Positions 26,201 through 35,038 of a stretch of DNA of 64,000 bases are shown here, in pieces. Positions within the stretch are counted from its first letter, which is position 1. The number at the start of each line of letters is the position of its first letter. This DNA is from JACRAV01 sp964571235 (GTDB lineage Bacteria > Zixibacteria > MSB-5A5 > GN15 > FEB-12), in the NCBI GenBank assembly GCA_964571235.1, contig CAZNAI010000004.1, forward strand, positions 186,001 through 250,000. Reading direction: 5' to 3'. The notes under the pieces are model-generated. The model was not told the DNA's origin. It saw only the letters and a program-made list of their open reading frames with translations, and ran no database searches. Made by a program: the position numbers and the translations under genes.

Positions 26201-26450
26201 CGCGGAGGCAGACGAGGACGTCTGCCTTGCACCGTTTTCAACAACCTGGCTCTTAACCGTGCCACGCGGACGTCCCCGTCCGCGCACTCACACTCACTAA
26301 GACTCGGAAACCGGCCATTGGCCTCGAATTCCGTGGGGAAAGATGGCAATTGTGCGGTCAGGCGTCCTCACCTGACCGCTAATGGTGTCGGGTGAGGACG
26401 CCCGACACGACCGTCGATACTCCCAATTTCCACAAAATTGCCCGCGGGGC
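26201..26450. repeat. Cluster of four hairpin repeats
   Basis: The hairpins are 26207-26226 (GGCAGACG arms, AGGA loop), 26265-26284 (CGCGGACG arms, TCCC loop), 26354-26379 (GCGGTCAGG-type arms, TCCT loop) and 26386-26409 (GTGTCGGG-type arms, AGGA loop). No open frame of interest lies here. All belong to the RGGR-loop hairpin family seen across the window. Confidence 0.75.
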
Positions 26451-26478
26451 TTGACAGCATTTTTCTATTGAATATACT
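26451..26478 (+). promoter_or_regulatory. Sigma70-like promoter of the pyr operon
   Basis: A perfect TTGACA (26451-26456) and TATACT (26473-26478) are 16 bases apart. Transcription should begin near 26485, giving a leader of about 170 bases. Confidence 0.75.
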
Positions 26479-26483
26479 CGGCT

Positions 26484-26560
26484 CGGCAACCGGCCGACTT
26501 CATCGGCCGTGCGCCAACTAACCTTTTAAAGCGATCCAGAGAGGTCGCCAAGGGTTGCCG
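26484..26560 (+). ncRNA. PyrR-binding leader RNA of the pyrimidine operon
   Basis: A hairpin at 26531-26548 pairs GCGATC with GGTCGC around the hexaloop CAGAGA. It is followed by the AAGGG segment, matching the conserved PyrR-recognition element of Bacillus pyr leaders. An outer 8-bp helix joins 26484-26491 to 26553-26560, and another perfect hairpin lies at 26491-26509, so the outer helix and that hairpin compete for one base. A GGCGG/CCGCC stem occurs at 26584-26597, but no clear U-tract terminator is seen. Control could therefore be by antitermination or by translation. Confidence 0.75.
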
Positions 26561-26654
26561 ATGCACTATCCTTCTTTCTACATGGCGGACATCCGCCCGT
26601 CGTCCGCTCAATCTTTGCAGTTTATTTCATTTTCATATACCCAGGAGTCATCCC

Positions 26655-27245
26655 TTGCCTGACAAAGTTGAACCGATCTTAGACAGCAAGCAGATCAGCC
26701 GAGCGCTGACCCGTGTTGCCCATGAGATTCTCGAACAAAACGGCGGAGCCGAATCGCTGGCGATCATCGGAATTCTCACGCGTGGCGCCCATTTGGCCAA
26801 ACGAATTGCGGCGACCATCAAGAAACTTGAAGGTGTTGAAGTTCCGGTCGGCCTGATGGATATCAGCCTTTACCGCGACGATGTCCACTCCCGCCTTGAG
26901 CAACCGGTGGTACAGCGTACCGACATTCTCTTTCCCGTGGCGAACAAGAATATTATTTTGGTCGACGACGTTCTCTACACCGGCCGGACTATTCGCGCGG
27001 CGCTTGACCAGATAATCGATTTCGGCCGTCCGCGCACAATCCAACTGGCGGTGCTGGTCGACCGGGGGCACCGTGAACTTCCGATCAAAGCCGATTATGT
27101 GGGCGCAAATATCCCGACCTCACGCGGCGATCAGGTGGTGCTTGAAGTGGCCGAGAAAGAAGGAGTCGACCGGGTCTTTGTGGTCAAGGCGAGCGCTACT
27201 CCCAAGAAAATCGTGGCGCCCAAGAAGAAGGGGAAGAAGTCATGA
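26655..27245 (+). CDS. pyrR: Bifunctional pyr operon regulator / uracil phosphoribosyltransferase
   Basis: PyrR binds pyr leader RNA in response to UMP/UTP and has uracil phosphoribosyltransferase activity. The 196-residue protein starts at TTG, eight bases after GGAG. It has the PRPP loop VILVDDVLYTGRTIRAAL-type motif, the GILTRGAHLAKR flexible loop and VLVDRGHRELPIKADYVG. The last 20 or so residues are a Lys-rich extension. It overlaps pyrB by four bases. A matching RNA element lies in its own leader. Confidence 0.94.
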   Translation: MPDKVEPILDSKQISRALTRVAHEILEQNGGAESLAIIGILTRGAHLAKRIAATIKKLEGVEVPVGLMDISLYRDDVHSRLEQPVVQRTDILFPVANKNIILVDDVLYTGRTIRAALDQIIDFGRPRTIQLAVLVDRGHRELPIKADYVGANIPTSRGDQVVLEVAEKEGVDRVFVVKASATPKKIVAPKKKGKKS

Positions 27246-28180
27246 GTTCACTTTCGTCGCGGCACCTGCTGGGCCTGGAGGGAGTTCCGAAGGAAGATAT
27301 CGTGCGGATACTCGATACCGCCGAGTCGTTTCGAGAAGTGCTCGACCGACCGATCAAAAAACTCCCCACTTTACGTGGCATAACAGTCCTGAATTTGTTC
27401 TATGAACCGTCTACCCGTACACGCATTTCGTTTGAACTGGCGCAAAAACGGTTGTCGGCCGACACGGTCAATTTCACCGCCTCGACATCGTCGGTGAAAA
27501 AAGGGGAGTCGCTCCGCGACACCGTGCAAAATATCGAGGCAATGCGCATCGATATGTGCGTAGTGCGGCATCAATCCTCCGGTGTGCCATACTACCTGAC
27601 AAAATGTCTCAAGGCGAATATTATCAACGCCGGCGACGGCATGCACGAGCATCCGACCCAGGGCCTACTGGACATGTTTACTATCCGCCGGAAATACGGC
27701 AAGTTGAACGGACTTCGAGTTGTACTCGTTGGCGATATCAAACACTCTCGCGTGATTCGCTCCAATATCTGGGGACTTAAGACCATGGGGGCATCGGTGG
27801 CACTCTGCGGTCCGCAGACACTCTTGCCGCTTGATGTCGAGCGTTTTGGGTGCGATGTCTATTCCAATATCGATGAGGCGCTCGAAGGCGCCGATGTGGT
27901 CAACATCATGCGCATCCAATTGGAGCGCCAGCAGGCGGGACTGTTCCCGTCTCAGCGCGAATACACCAATTTATTCGGGATCACCCGCGAGCGATTGAAA
28001 CGGGTGAATCGAAATTTCACGATCATGCATCCCGGTCCGATGAATCGAGGAGTTGAAGTAACGAGCGAGGTCGCCGATAGCGATCACTCGGTCATTTTAG
28101 ATCAAGTGACCAACGGCCAGGCGGTGCGGATGGCGGTCATGTACCTATTGTCAGGGCGGAAAGATGAGGGAGAAGAATAA
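27242..28180 (+). CDS. pyrB: Aspartate carbamoyltransferase catalytic subunit
   Basis: PyrB condenses carbamoyl phosphate with aspartate, the first committed step of pyrimidine synthesis. The 312-residue protein has the carbamoyl-phosphate motif FYEPSTRTRISFELA, the GDGMHEHPTQGLLD segment and the aspartate loop with RIQLERQ. No regulatory subunit gene (pyrI) is present. It overlaps pyrR (ATGA), and its stop shares one base with the pyrC start. Confidence 0.96.
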   Translation: MSSLSSRHLLGLEGVPKEDIVRILDTAESFREVLDRPIKKLPTLRGITVLNLFYEPSTRTRISFELAQKRLSADTVNFTASTSSVKKGESLRDTVQNIEAMRIDMCVVRHQSSGVPYYLTKCLKANIINAGDGMHEHPTQGLLDMFTIRRKYGKLNGLRVVLVGDIKHSRVIRSNIWGLKTMGASVALCGPQTLLPLDVERFGCDVYSNIDEALEGADVVNIMRIQLERQQAGLFPSQREYTNLFGITRERLKRVNRNFTIMHPGPMNRGVEVTSEVADSDHSVILDQVTNGQAVRMAVMYLLSGRKDEGEE

Positions 28181-29493
28181 TGGCGTCGCAAAAATATGAT
28201 ATGGTGATTGCCAACGGTCGGGTGATTGATCCGTCGCTTGGTTTTGTCAGCGCGGCGCATGTCTTTATCCGCGACGGCAAGATTGCCGGGGTGCAGAAAG
28301 ACACGCCTGCGAGTAGGAAATTGGTCAAGTCGCTGGACAAATCGAGAGTGATTAACGCCGAAGGAAAGCTGGTGACTCCGGGGCTGATCGATGTCCATGT
28401 CCACCTGCGTGAGCCGGGCCGCGAAGACGCCGAGACAATCGAGTCGGGATGCCGGGCGGCCGCGGCGGGCGGCTTCACGGCGGTTTGCTGTATGCCCAAT
28501 ACGCACCCGCGGATTGATAATCAGGAAACAGTCAAGTTCGTGCAGGACCGTGCCAAGTCAGCCGACGCACGGGTATATGTAGTCGGCGCGATCACAAAGA
28601 ATCTCGACGGCAAAGAGCTATCAGAGATTGGCGATCTGGTTAAAATGGGCGCAGTCGCAATTACCGACGACGGCCGGTATGTGCAGGATCCCAATATCAT
28701 GCGCCGTGCGCTCGAATACTCACGTATGTTTGATATTCCGGTTATGCAACATGCCGAAGATCAGTTCCTGGTGGCCGGTGGCGTGATGAACGAATCATTC
28801 GAGTCATCGCGGCTCGGACTGCGCGGCGCTCCGGCGGTGGCCGAAGAAGTAGCCGTGCTTCGCGACATCGCCCTCTGCCGGGTGACCGGAGCGCGACTGC
28901 ACATTCAGCATATTACCACACGACAAGCGGTCGAGGCAGTTCGTCAGGCAAAACGAGCGGGAATAAAAGTCACCTGCGAGGCCTGCCCGCATCACTTTGT
29001 ATTGACCGACGAAGAGATTGGCAAAGAGTACAACACCTACCTTCGAGTCAACCCGCCACTTCGGAGTCGCGACGACCGCGACGCGGTGATCGAAGGATTG
29101 GTCGACGGTACCATCGATTGTATTGCCTCTGATCATGCGCCGCATCCTGAAGAAGACAAAGACTGCGAGTTCGATATGGCGCCCGCCGGGATGATCGGAC
29201 TGGAAACGACTGTCGGGTTGGTCAAGACGTACCTTATCGACAAAGGGTATCTCGATTGGGCCGACGCGATCAGAAAAATGACTGCCGATCCGGCGCGGAT
29301 ATTTGGTCTGCCGGGCGGGACGCTGGCCGAGGGTAGCCCGGCCGACATTACGATCATCGACCCGGAAAAGAAATGGACTGTGAAGGCCGACAATTTCCGG
29401 TCCCGTTCGCAAAACTCGCCGTTTATCGGGTATAAATTGTCGGGGCAGGTAGTCCGCACAATTCTGGGCGGACGAGTAGTGTTTGAACAGTAA
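28180..29493 (+). CDS. pyrC: Dihydroorotase (type I)
   Basis: This zinc amidohydrolase cyclises carbamoyl aspartate to dihydroorotate. The 437-residue protein has the metal motif DVHVHLREPGRED, then CMPNTHPRID, the HIQHITT metal His and the catalytic Asp in ASDHAPHPEEDK. Residue Lys of DGRYVQDP-type class I enzymes is not certain. It belongs to pyrR-pyrB-pyrC, with the nitrilase gene four bases downstream. Confidence 0.95.
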   Translation: MASQKYDMVIANGRVIDPSLGFVSAAHVFIRDGKIAGVQKDTPASRKLVKSLDKSRVINAEGKLVTPGLIDVHVHLREPGREDAETIESGCRAAAAGGFTAVCCMPNTHPRIDNQETVKFVQDRAKSADARVYVVGAITKNLDGKELSEIGDLVKMGAVAITDDGRYVQDPNIMRRALEYSRMFDIPVMQHAEDQFLVAGGVMNESFESSRLGLRGAPAVAEEVAVLRDIALCRVTGARLHIQHITTRQAVEAVRQAKRAGIKVTCEACPHHFVLTDEEIGKEYNTYLRVNPPLRSRDDRDAVIEGLVDGTIDCIASDHAPHPEEDKDCEFDMAPAGMIGLETTVGLVKTYLIDKGYLDWADAIRKMTADPARIFGLPGGTLAEGSPADITIIDPEKKWTVKADNFRSRSQNSPFIGYKLSGQVVRTILGGRVVFEQ

Positions 29494-29496
29494 ACG

Positions 29497-30156
29497 ATGA
29501 GAGTATTGATAGTCCAGAAAGACACGCGGGAAACCGATCTCACCGCGTATCTTGAGCTGGCCGAATCACGGCAGGTCGATCTTGTCTGTTTTGGTGAGCT
29601 AGCACTGTCGGGTGCTATGTACCAGCCACGGCCGGTGGAGTCTCTCGATACTGTGCTCGCGCGGTTTGCACCGTACGACGTCGCTATCATGACCGGATTA
29701 CCGATACCAACTTCGAACGGAGTGACCAATTCGTTCTTGTATTATCACCGGGGGAAACACTTGGTATATGACAAGATCAACCTGTTTCCGGGGATGAACG
29801 AAACGAATGTCTATCGGGCCGGTAAAACGCCGGGGATATTCGACACACCTCTCGGAAAGTGGGGCGTCAGCATCTGTTACGATATCCGCTTTCCCGATTT
29901 GTATAAAGAACTGAAGTCGCTCGGTGCGCAGTTGATCTTCGTGCCGGCGGCCTTCCCGCTTGTGAGAATCGACGATTGGCGGCGGCTCATTATTGAACGG
30001 GCGAAAGAGAATTCCGTTACCGTGGTCGGAATCAACTGTGTGGGTAGCGACGGCACCAACGTATTCGGCGGAAGTTCAATGGTAGTGGGGCCGGACGGCT
30101 CTGTTCTGGCAGAGGCCGACCGCAGTAATCCGACTGTGCTTGAAGTTACTCTCTGA
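29497..30156 (+). CDS. Carbon-nitrogen hydrolase (nitrilase superfamily)
   Basis: This cytosolic amidase of 219 residues has the Glu-Lys-Cys catalytic triad: Glu in CFGELALSG, Lys in VYDKINLFPG and Cys in SICYDIRFPD. It is short for the family and lacks extra domains. Its position directly after pyrC suggests co-transcription with the pyrimidine genes. Possible roles include omega-amidase or a repair activity; the substrate cannot be inferred. Confidence 0.85.
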   Translation: MRVLIVQKDTRETDLTAYLELAESRQVDLVCFGELALSGAMYQPRPVESLDTVLARFAPYDVAIMTGLPIPTSNGVTNSFLYYHRGKHLVYDKINLFPGMNETNVYRAGKTPGIFDTPLGKWGVSICYDIRFPDLYKELKSLGAQLIFVPAAFPLVRIDDWRRLIIERAKENSVTVVGINCVGSDGTNVFGGSSMVVGPDGSVLAEADRSNPTVLEVTL

Positions 30157-30196
30157 CAAACAAACACGACTTTGGTCCTAATCGGCTGGAAAGTGC

Positions 30197-32365
30197 ATGA
30201 GTGAGTCCCCAAGGCAACGGTTCGATCCATTCAGCCGAAAAGAGATGTTGGTTGTAGCGGCACTGCTATTTCTTATCGGCTTTGTCCGTCTGTGGAATTT
30301 GGAATCCGATCCGCCACTCCGACTCTCGCATTCAAATGATGTCTATTCTGACGGTGCGCTTTATACCTACTATGCCCGAGAGTATGTCAAAACCGGCAAT
30401 TTCAATCCGAACGAAGATGAGCGATTCAGCATCTTCTTGAAATCTACCGTCACACCGCTCGCGATTGCAGTATTCACACTTGTCGGTGTTGGAATCTGGC
30501 AATCGAATCTGGTTGGAGTGATATTCGCGTTGGGGGCGCTTTTTTGTTTCTATCTGTTTGTGCGGCGTATTGCAGGAGTGGCGGCATCGCTATGGTTTTT
30601 GCTTTTGTCGGGACTATCGTACAATCTCATATTCTTCGGGCGACAGCCGTTCTTGGAACATGCGATGGCGTTCTGGGGATTTTTGGCGTTGGTCATTGTC
30701 ACCTACGCGCGAAACTGGTGGCCGTTCCTGTGTGCGGGCCTGTTCCTGGGTATGGCGGCGTTCTTTTCAAAGATACACGGCATTGTATTTCTCTTTCCGT
30801 TTGCTGTACTGCTTTTCTGGCGAACCCGATTCGATGATCCACGCCTGCCCAAAGTACTTTGGAACAGGCCGGCTTGGTTTGGGATCGGCTATCTCTCGGC
30901 GCTGACACTCTGGTTTCTGATTTCATACTTGCCGGCGCCGTCGCAGGTCACCTCGTTTTTTCAGGAGAATACGATCGAACTTCACGGAACTCCGGGCGGA
31001 TTGAAATCAATCGCTGATTTCGTTGAAAAACTGATGACGTTCGGATACGACACCGAACTGTTTCCGCGTATGGTGGTAATCGGAATATTGGGGGCTGTCT
31101 TCTTTGGTGCAATCGTGTATCAGTTATGCCGGAAAGAGGCGTATAGGGGAATACTGAATTTCGGCAACGGCGGGTATCTGTTTGTCGCCGCAATGATGAT
31201 CGCCTTTCACGGCTCGCTCATGATCTGGAACTATCGGCCGCTCAGGTATCAACTCATTCTTATCTACCCATTCTGCGCCGCCGCCGCAATTCTGCTGGCA
31301 CGGCTCTGGCAGGGCTTAACGCCCCCGCGTCGTGAGAAGTTCCCGATTCTTTTCTGGCCGCTCTGTGCCGCTGTTGCCGTGATTCCGGCATATCAAATAT
31401 TTGCCGGTAGTTCGAAGTTCATCACTACCGACTGGTGGGGCGATGTTTCAAAGATCGCCGTGCCATTATCGGCGCCTCTTATTGCGGTGGTTGTGGGGCT
31501 TATGATTCTTGCGGCCAAAAATCGGCAATTTCGGACCGCCATGGCTGTCACTCGTGCGCTGGCAGTGCTTTTGACCGTCGGGTCGATTTTCGGAAGTGTC
31601 ATGGCATATGGTGCATGGGCGATCCGCCCCACTCAGACGCTCCGCGATGTAAATCACGACCTGGCGATGGTGGTCGGTCCGGGAGCGCTGGTCACCGGAC
31701 CATACGCACAATCGCTAACCCTTGAAAACGACTTGCCAACACTGATTCACATGTTCGGGACCGCCCACCCGGACTCGTCGTTTTTCTTGAAATTCCCCGT
31801 AACACATTTGCTTTTGGATGACGGAAATATCGCGCGGATGTTTGATGACTACCCGGCGGTGATGAAAACACATCAGCACATCTGTACCTATTTTGTCGGA
31901 GAAAACAAGATACGGTTGATTAACGTGGCGGCATCTACGGGCAACCCGGTGACTGGCGATTACCAACTGACGCCGGTAGAACGGGGAGTAATCGGGTTTC
32001 GCAACGACGACGGCGAGCTCGCTTGGCCGGCCATTAACGAATTTTCGGCCCAGTACCCGCTAAATATTGCGGGAAATCTTCTCTTGTTTGAAATGACCAA
32101 TGTGACCGGCCAGTGGCAACGGGCCGAGAATGCCCTAAAAAAAGCAATTGAGTTTTCGCCGACATCGTATGTTCTTAATGCTCGACTGGGAAGATTCTAT
32201 CGCGACCGCGCCAAGGCGCTTTCGAGCAGTGAACTCCGGGAGCTGGCCGCCCGATATTATGAGGAGGCCGTTCATCTGGCCCCGACAGCGGAGCGGACGG
32301 TTGAGGAATACCTGAAATTCAAGGACGACCGCACATGGCAGAACAGCGTCGATACGGGTTTGTAG
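30197..32365 (+). CDS. Polytopic membrane glycosyltransferase, GT39/ArnT-like (GT-C fold), with TPR-like tail
   Basis: This 722-residue protein has a first membrane helix at about 15-35, then a loop with the acidic ESDPPLRLSHSNDVYSDG motif expected for the catalytic Asp of GT-C enzymes. About ten further membrane segments reach to residue 475. The C-terminal soluble part ends in TPR-like helices (WQRAENALKKAIEFSP, YYEEAVHLAPT). It is a paralogue of the protein at 15499. The next gene starts inside its last 31 bases, so it is coupled to GT2 enzymes that could make its lipid-linked donor. Confidence 0.78.
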   Translation: MSESPRQRFDPFSRKEMLVVAALLFLIGFVRLWNLESDPPLRLSHSNDVYSDGALYTYYAREYVKTGNFNPNEDERFSIFLKSTVTPLAIAVFTLVGVGIWQSNLVGVIFALGALFCFYLFVRRIAGVAASLWFLLLSGLSYNLIFFGRQPFLEHAMAFWGFLALVIVTYARNWWPFLCAGLFLGMAAFFSKIHGIVFLFPFAVLLFWRTRFDDPRLPKVLWNRPAWFGIGYLSALTLWFLISYLPAPSQVTSFFQENTIELHGTPGGLKSIADFVEKLMTFGYDTELFPRMVVIGILGAVFFGAIVYQLCRKEAYRGILNFGNGGYLFVAAMMIAFHGSLMIWNYRPLRYQLILIYPFCAAAAILLARLWQGLTPPRREKFPILFWPLCAAVAVIPAYQIFAGSSKFITTDWWGDVSKIAVPLSAPLIAVVVGLMILAAKNRQFRTAMAVTRALAVLLTVGSIFGSVMAYGAWAIRPTQTLRDVNHDLAMVVGPGALVTGPYAQSLTLENDLPTLIHMFGTAHPDSSFFLKFPVTHLLLDDGNIARMFDDYPAVMKTHQHICTYFVGENKIRLINVAASTGNPVTGDYQLTPVERGVIGFRNDDGELAWPAINEFSAQYPLNIAGNLLLFEMTNVTGQWQRAENALKKAIEFSPTSYVLNARLGRFYRDRAKALSSSELRELAARYYEEAVHLAPTAERTVEEYLKFKDDRTWQNSVDTGL

Positions 32366-33300
32366 TCTCCACCATCGTTCCGGCCAAGGACGAGGAGGGG
32401 AATATCGACGAGTTTTGCCGTCAGTACGACGCCATGCTCAAGTCCGCTCCATTCGATGGCGAGGTTGTGTTTATCGACGACGGCTCAACCGACGGTACCC
32501 TTGAGAAGATCAAACAAAACGCACAAAAATATCCGTTTGTCGCCTTCCGCTCGCACCAGCGCAATCGCGGTCTGACCGAAGCACTTCAGACCGGGTTTGC
32601 CGCCGCACGCGGGGATGTCTATGTCTTCTATCCCGCCGATCTGCAGTATCTGCCGGCTGATATTCCCTCGCTGGTCGCGCCGATTGCCCAGGGCGCGGAT
32701 ATCAGCACCGGTTGGAAACAGGGAAAGTACACTAAGCGATTCGTATCGAGGATTTATAACGGACTTTCGCGCCGAATTTTTGGATTGAAAGTGCACGACC
32801 TTAACTCAGTCAAGGCGTTTCGCCGTGAGGTTGTCGAGAATATTTTCTTAAGAGAAGACTGGCACCGGTATCTGGTTGTGTTGGCCGCAAATGAGGGGTA
32901 CCGAGTCGAGGAAGTCAAAATTGCCCTCTACGAACGCAATTGGGGGAAGACCAAGTTTTCGCTCTGGCGGATTCCGGTCGGGGTGCTTGATATGCTGGCA
33001 GTCAAATTCCAGATCACGTTCTTGCGAAAGCCATTATTGTATTTCGGTGGGGCGGGTGTCATCTGCTTTGTCATCGCGTTTCTGGTCGGGCTTTGGTCGC
33101 TTTATGAGCGCTTTGTCCTCGGTCAGGGTAACCGCCTTTGGCTCTTTCTGATTCTCTTTCTGACCGGCCTTGGGATGGGGCTGTTCATGATGGGGTTTGT
33201 CGCCGAAGGCCAGACTGCTCTTAAAGAGGAAATCACCGATCTTCGGCACAAAACCCAGCAACTTCTGCGCAATAAGAAACAGCGCGACTCAGCCGACTAA
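32335..33300 (+). CDS. GT2 glycosyltransferase with C-terminal membrane helices (DPM/ArnC-like)
   Basis: This 321-residue enzyme likely makes a polyprenyl-phosphate sugar at the cytoplasmic face. The N-terminal GT-A domain has STIVPAKDEEGNIDEF, VFIDDGSTDGT and the YPADLQYLP segment, which corresponds to the DxD region. Two membrane helices follow (about 238-260 and 270-292), as in ArnC and GtrB, with a charged tail. It overlaps the upstream GT-C gene, consistent with a donor-transferase pair. Confidence 0.87.
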   Translation: MAEQRRYGFVVSTIVPAKDEEGNIDEFCRQYDAMLKSAPFDGEVVFIDDGSTDGTLEKIKQNAQKYPFVAFRSHQRNRGLTEALQTGFAAARGDVYVFYPADLQYLPADIPSLVAPIAQGADISTGWKQGKYTKRFVSRIYNGLSRRIFGLKVHDLNSVKAFRREVVENIFLREDWHRYLVVLAANEGYRVEEVKIALYERNWGKTKFSLWRIPVGVLDMLAVKFQITFLRKPLLYFGGAGVICFVIAFLVGLWSLYERFVLGQGNRLWLFLILFLTGLGMGLFMMGFVAEGQTALKEEITDLRHKTQQLLRNKKQRDSAD

Positions 33301-33423
33301 ACTTCTCCAGCCACCGCCGCGGGGGCGTAAGTGGCCGGTTGACGAGCCGGGCCCGCTGGCGTATCTTGTCGCAATTGTCAGGGAGAAATAAAGGCACACG
33401 ATAACGAAAGCCCGGTCGACCGC

Positions 33424-34152
33424 ATGAATCATACCCAGCGCGCCCTCATCATTTTTCCGACCTACAACGAAAAAGACAATATCGAGAAGATTGTGCATGC
33501 CGTTCTGCCGCTCGATCCGCGCATTAACGTGCTGATAGTCGACGACAATTCCCCCGACGGCACCGGAGATATCGCCGACCGGCTGGCAAAGGCCGAGGCA
33601 AAAGTAAGTGTCCTCCACCGGGAAAAGAAAGAGGGATTAGGCCGGGCGTATATCGCCGGTTTCAAATGGGCGATCGAGCACGGCTTTGACTACATACTGG
33701 AGATGGACGCCGATTTCTCCCACGGCCCCGAGTTTCTTCGCGACTTTTTGCGAGAGATTCAGAGTTACGATGTTGTGATAGGCTCGCGGTACATTACCGG
33801 TGTCAATGTCATCAACTGGCCGATGGCGCGACTATTGTTATCCTACTACGCAAACGTCTACACGCGGATAGTAACCGGTCTGCCATTGCGCGATGCCACC
33901 GGCGGCTTCAAGTGTTTCCGACGCGAAGTCCTGCAGACGATCAATTTGGACGCAGTCAAATCATCCGGCTACTCTTTTCAGATTGAAATGTCTATGCGGG
34001 CGTGGAAGAAGGGCTTCTCGATCAAAGAGATTCCGATTGTCTTTTACGAACGCCGCGCCGGCTCCTCGAAAATGTCCAAACGGATCATGCGCGAGGCGAT
34101 CTGGATGGTCTGGTCGCTCCGTCTGCGATCGATCTTCGGCCGTCTGAAATAG
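33424..34152 (+). CDS. Polyprenol monophosphomannose synthase-like GT2 glycosyltransferase
   Basis: This 242-residue soluble GT-A enzyme has the DPM1 signature: IIFPTYNEKDNIEKI, VLIVDDNSPDGTGDIA, LEMDADFSHGPEF (DxD) and GSRYITG. The basic KMSKRIMREAIWMVW segment occurs near the end. It transfers a sugar, usually mannose, to polyprenyl phosphate. Unlike its neighbour it has no membrane helix, matching the short DPM1/Ppm1 type. About 120 bases separate it from the previous gene. Confidence 0.88.
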   Translation: MNHTQRALIIFPTYNEKDNIEKIVHAVLPLDPRINVLIVDDNSPDGTGDIADRLAKAEAKVSVLHREKKEGLGRAYIAGFKWAIEHGFDYILEMDADFSHGPEFLRDFLREIQSYDVVIGSRYITGVNVINWPMARLLLSYYANVYTRIVTGLPLRDATGGFKCFRREVLQTINLDAVKSSGYSFQIEMSMRAWKKGFSIKEIPIVFYERRAGSSKMSKRIMREAIWMVWSLRLRSIFGRLK

Positions 34153-34162
34153 ACGGTGACCT

Positions 34163-35038
34163 GTGCCTACCGGTTCGGTTGATATCTCCATCATCATCGT
34201 CACGTTCAACTCGGCCGCCACAATCGGCGGATGTTTGAGCAATCTCTCGGGAGCGGTAAACTCCTTGTTGTATGAAATCATCGTGGTCGATAATACTTCG
34301 ACCGACGACACACTAAAAATCATCGAGTCGAAGAGCCGCGACGCAAATGTCATTCGAAATACGCGCAACGAGGGATTCGGTGCGGCCTGCAACAAAGGGG
34401 TGACGGAAGCACACGGTGAATTCATCCTGCTAGTTAATCCGGATGCGCGGCTCGACGAGGGATCAATTCCTGCATTAGTAAAGGCGGCGCGCCAGACTCC
34501 GAATTGCGGGTTCGCCGTACCCCGCTTGCGGTTTCCGAGCGGAGAGTTCCAGGCGAGTTGCCGTCAACTGCCAACGACTGCAAATATGATCTTCTCGCGC
34601 GGCTCGGCCCTCACCCGCATCTTTCAATCGGATAAGTCTCGCGGATCGAGATATACTCTGCCGGACTTTGAAGGGACAACAGTAGTACCGGCAGTCGCCG
34701 CCACTGTCGCGCTGGTCAAACGCGAAACGTATACTTCCCATCAGGGATTCGATCCGAGATTCTTCATGTACATGGAAGATACTGATCTGTGTGCGCGGCT
34801 TGGGCAGAGTGGATTTGTGCATCTGTTCGTTCCGACCGCAGGAGCAGTTCACGAATGGGGGAAAGGGAGTAGCGCCGGAAGCGTAGTGCGCCTTGCACGG
34901 CATCATCTGTCGGTTTGGAAGTACTTTCTCAAGCACTTTCCCAATGGGTTTTCGGTGATCGTTCTACCGTTCCTACTGGTGGCTAATATGCTGGTCGCTC
35001 TCTTGCTCATTCTGCTTAGGGGGAGAGGGTCCAGATGA
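34163..35038 (+). CDS. GT2 family glycosyltransferase, rhamnosyltransferase-like
   Basis: This 291-residue protein starts at GTG. The GT-A core has ISIIIVTFNSAATI, IIVVDNTSTDDT and LLVNPDARLDEG (DxD-like). The ED(T)DLCARLG motif (MYMEDTDLC) is typical of WbbL-like rhamnosyltransferases. One hydrophobic helix lies at the C-terminus (VIVLPFLLVANMLVALLLILL). It probably adds a sugar to a cell-surface polysaccharide on a lipid carrier. Its end overlaps the WecA/MraY-type gene by four bases. Confidence 0.86.
   Translation: MPTGSVDISIIIVTFNSAATIGGCLSNLSGAVNSLLYEIIVVDNTSTDDTLKIIESKSRDANVIRNTRNEGFGAACNKGVTEAHGEFILLVNPDARLDEGSIPALVKAARQTPNCGFAVPRLRFPSGEFQASCRQLPTTANMIFSRGSALTRIFQSDKSRGSRYTLPDFEGTTVVPAVAATVALVKRETYTSHQGFDPRFFMYMEDTDLCARLGQSGFVHLFVPTAGAVHEWGKGSSAGSVVRLARHHLSVWKYFLKHFPNGFSVIVLPFLLVANMLVALLLILLRGRGSR

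Noticed and set aside
26201..26450. CRISPR-like array in the hairpin cluster
   Set aside because: Repeats are palindromic, unequal in sequence and irregularly spaced. There are no uniform spacers and no cas genes.
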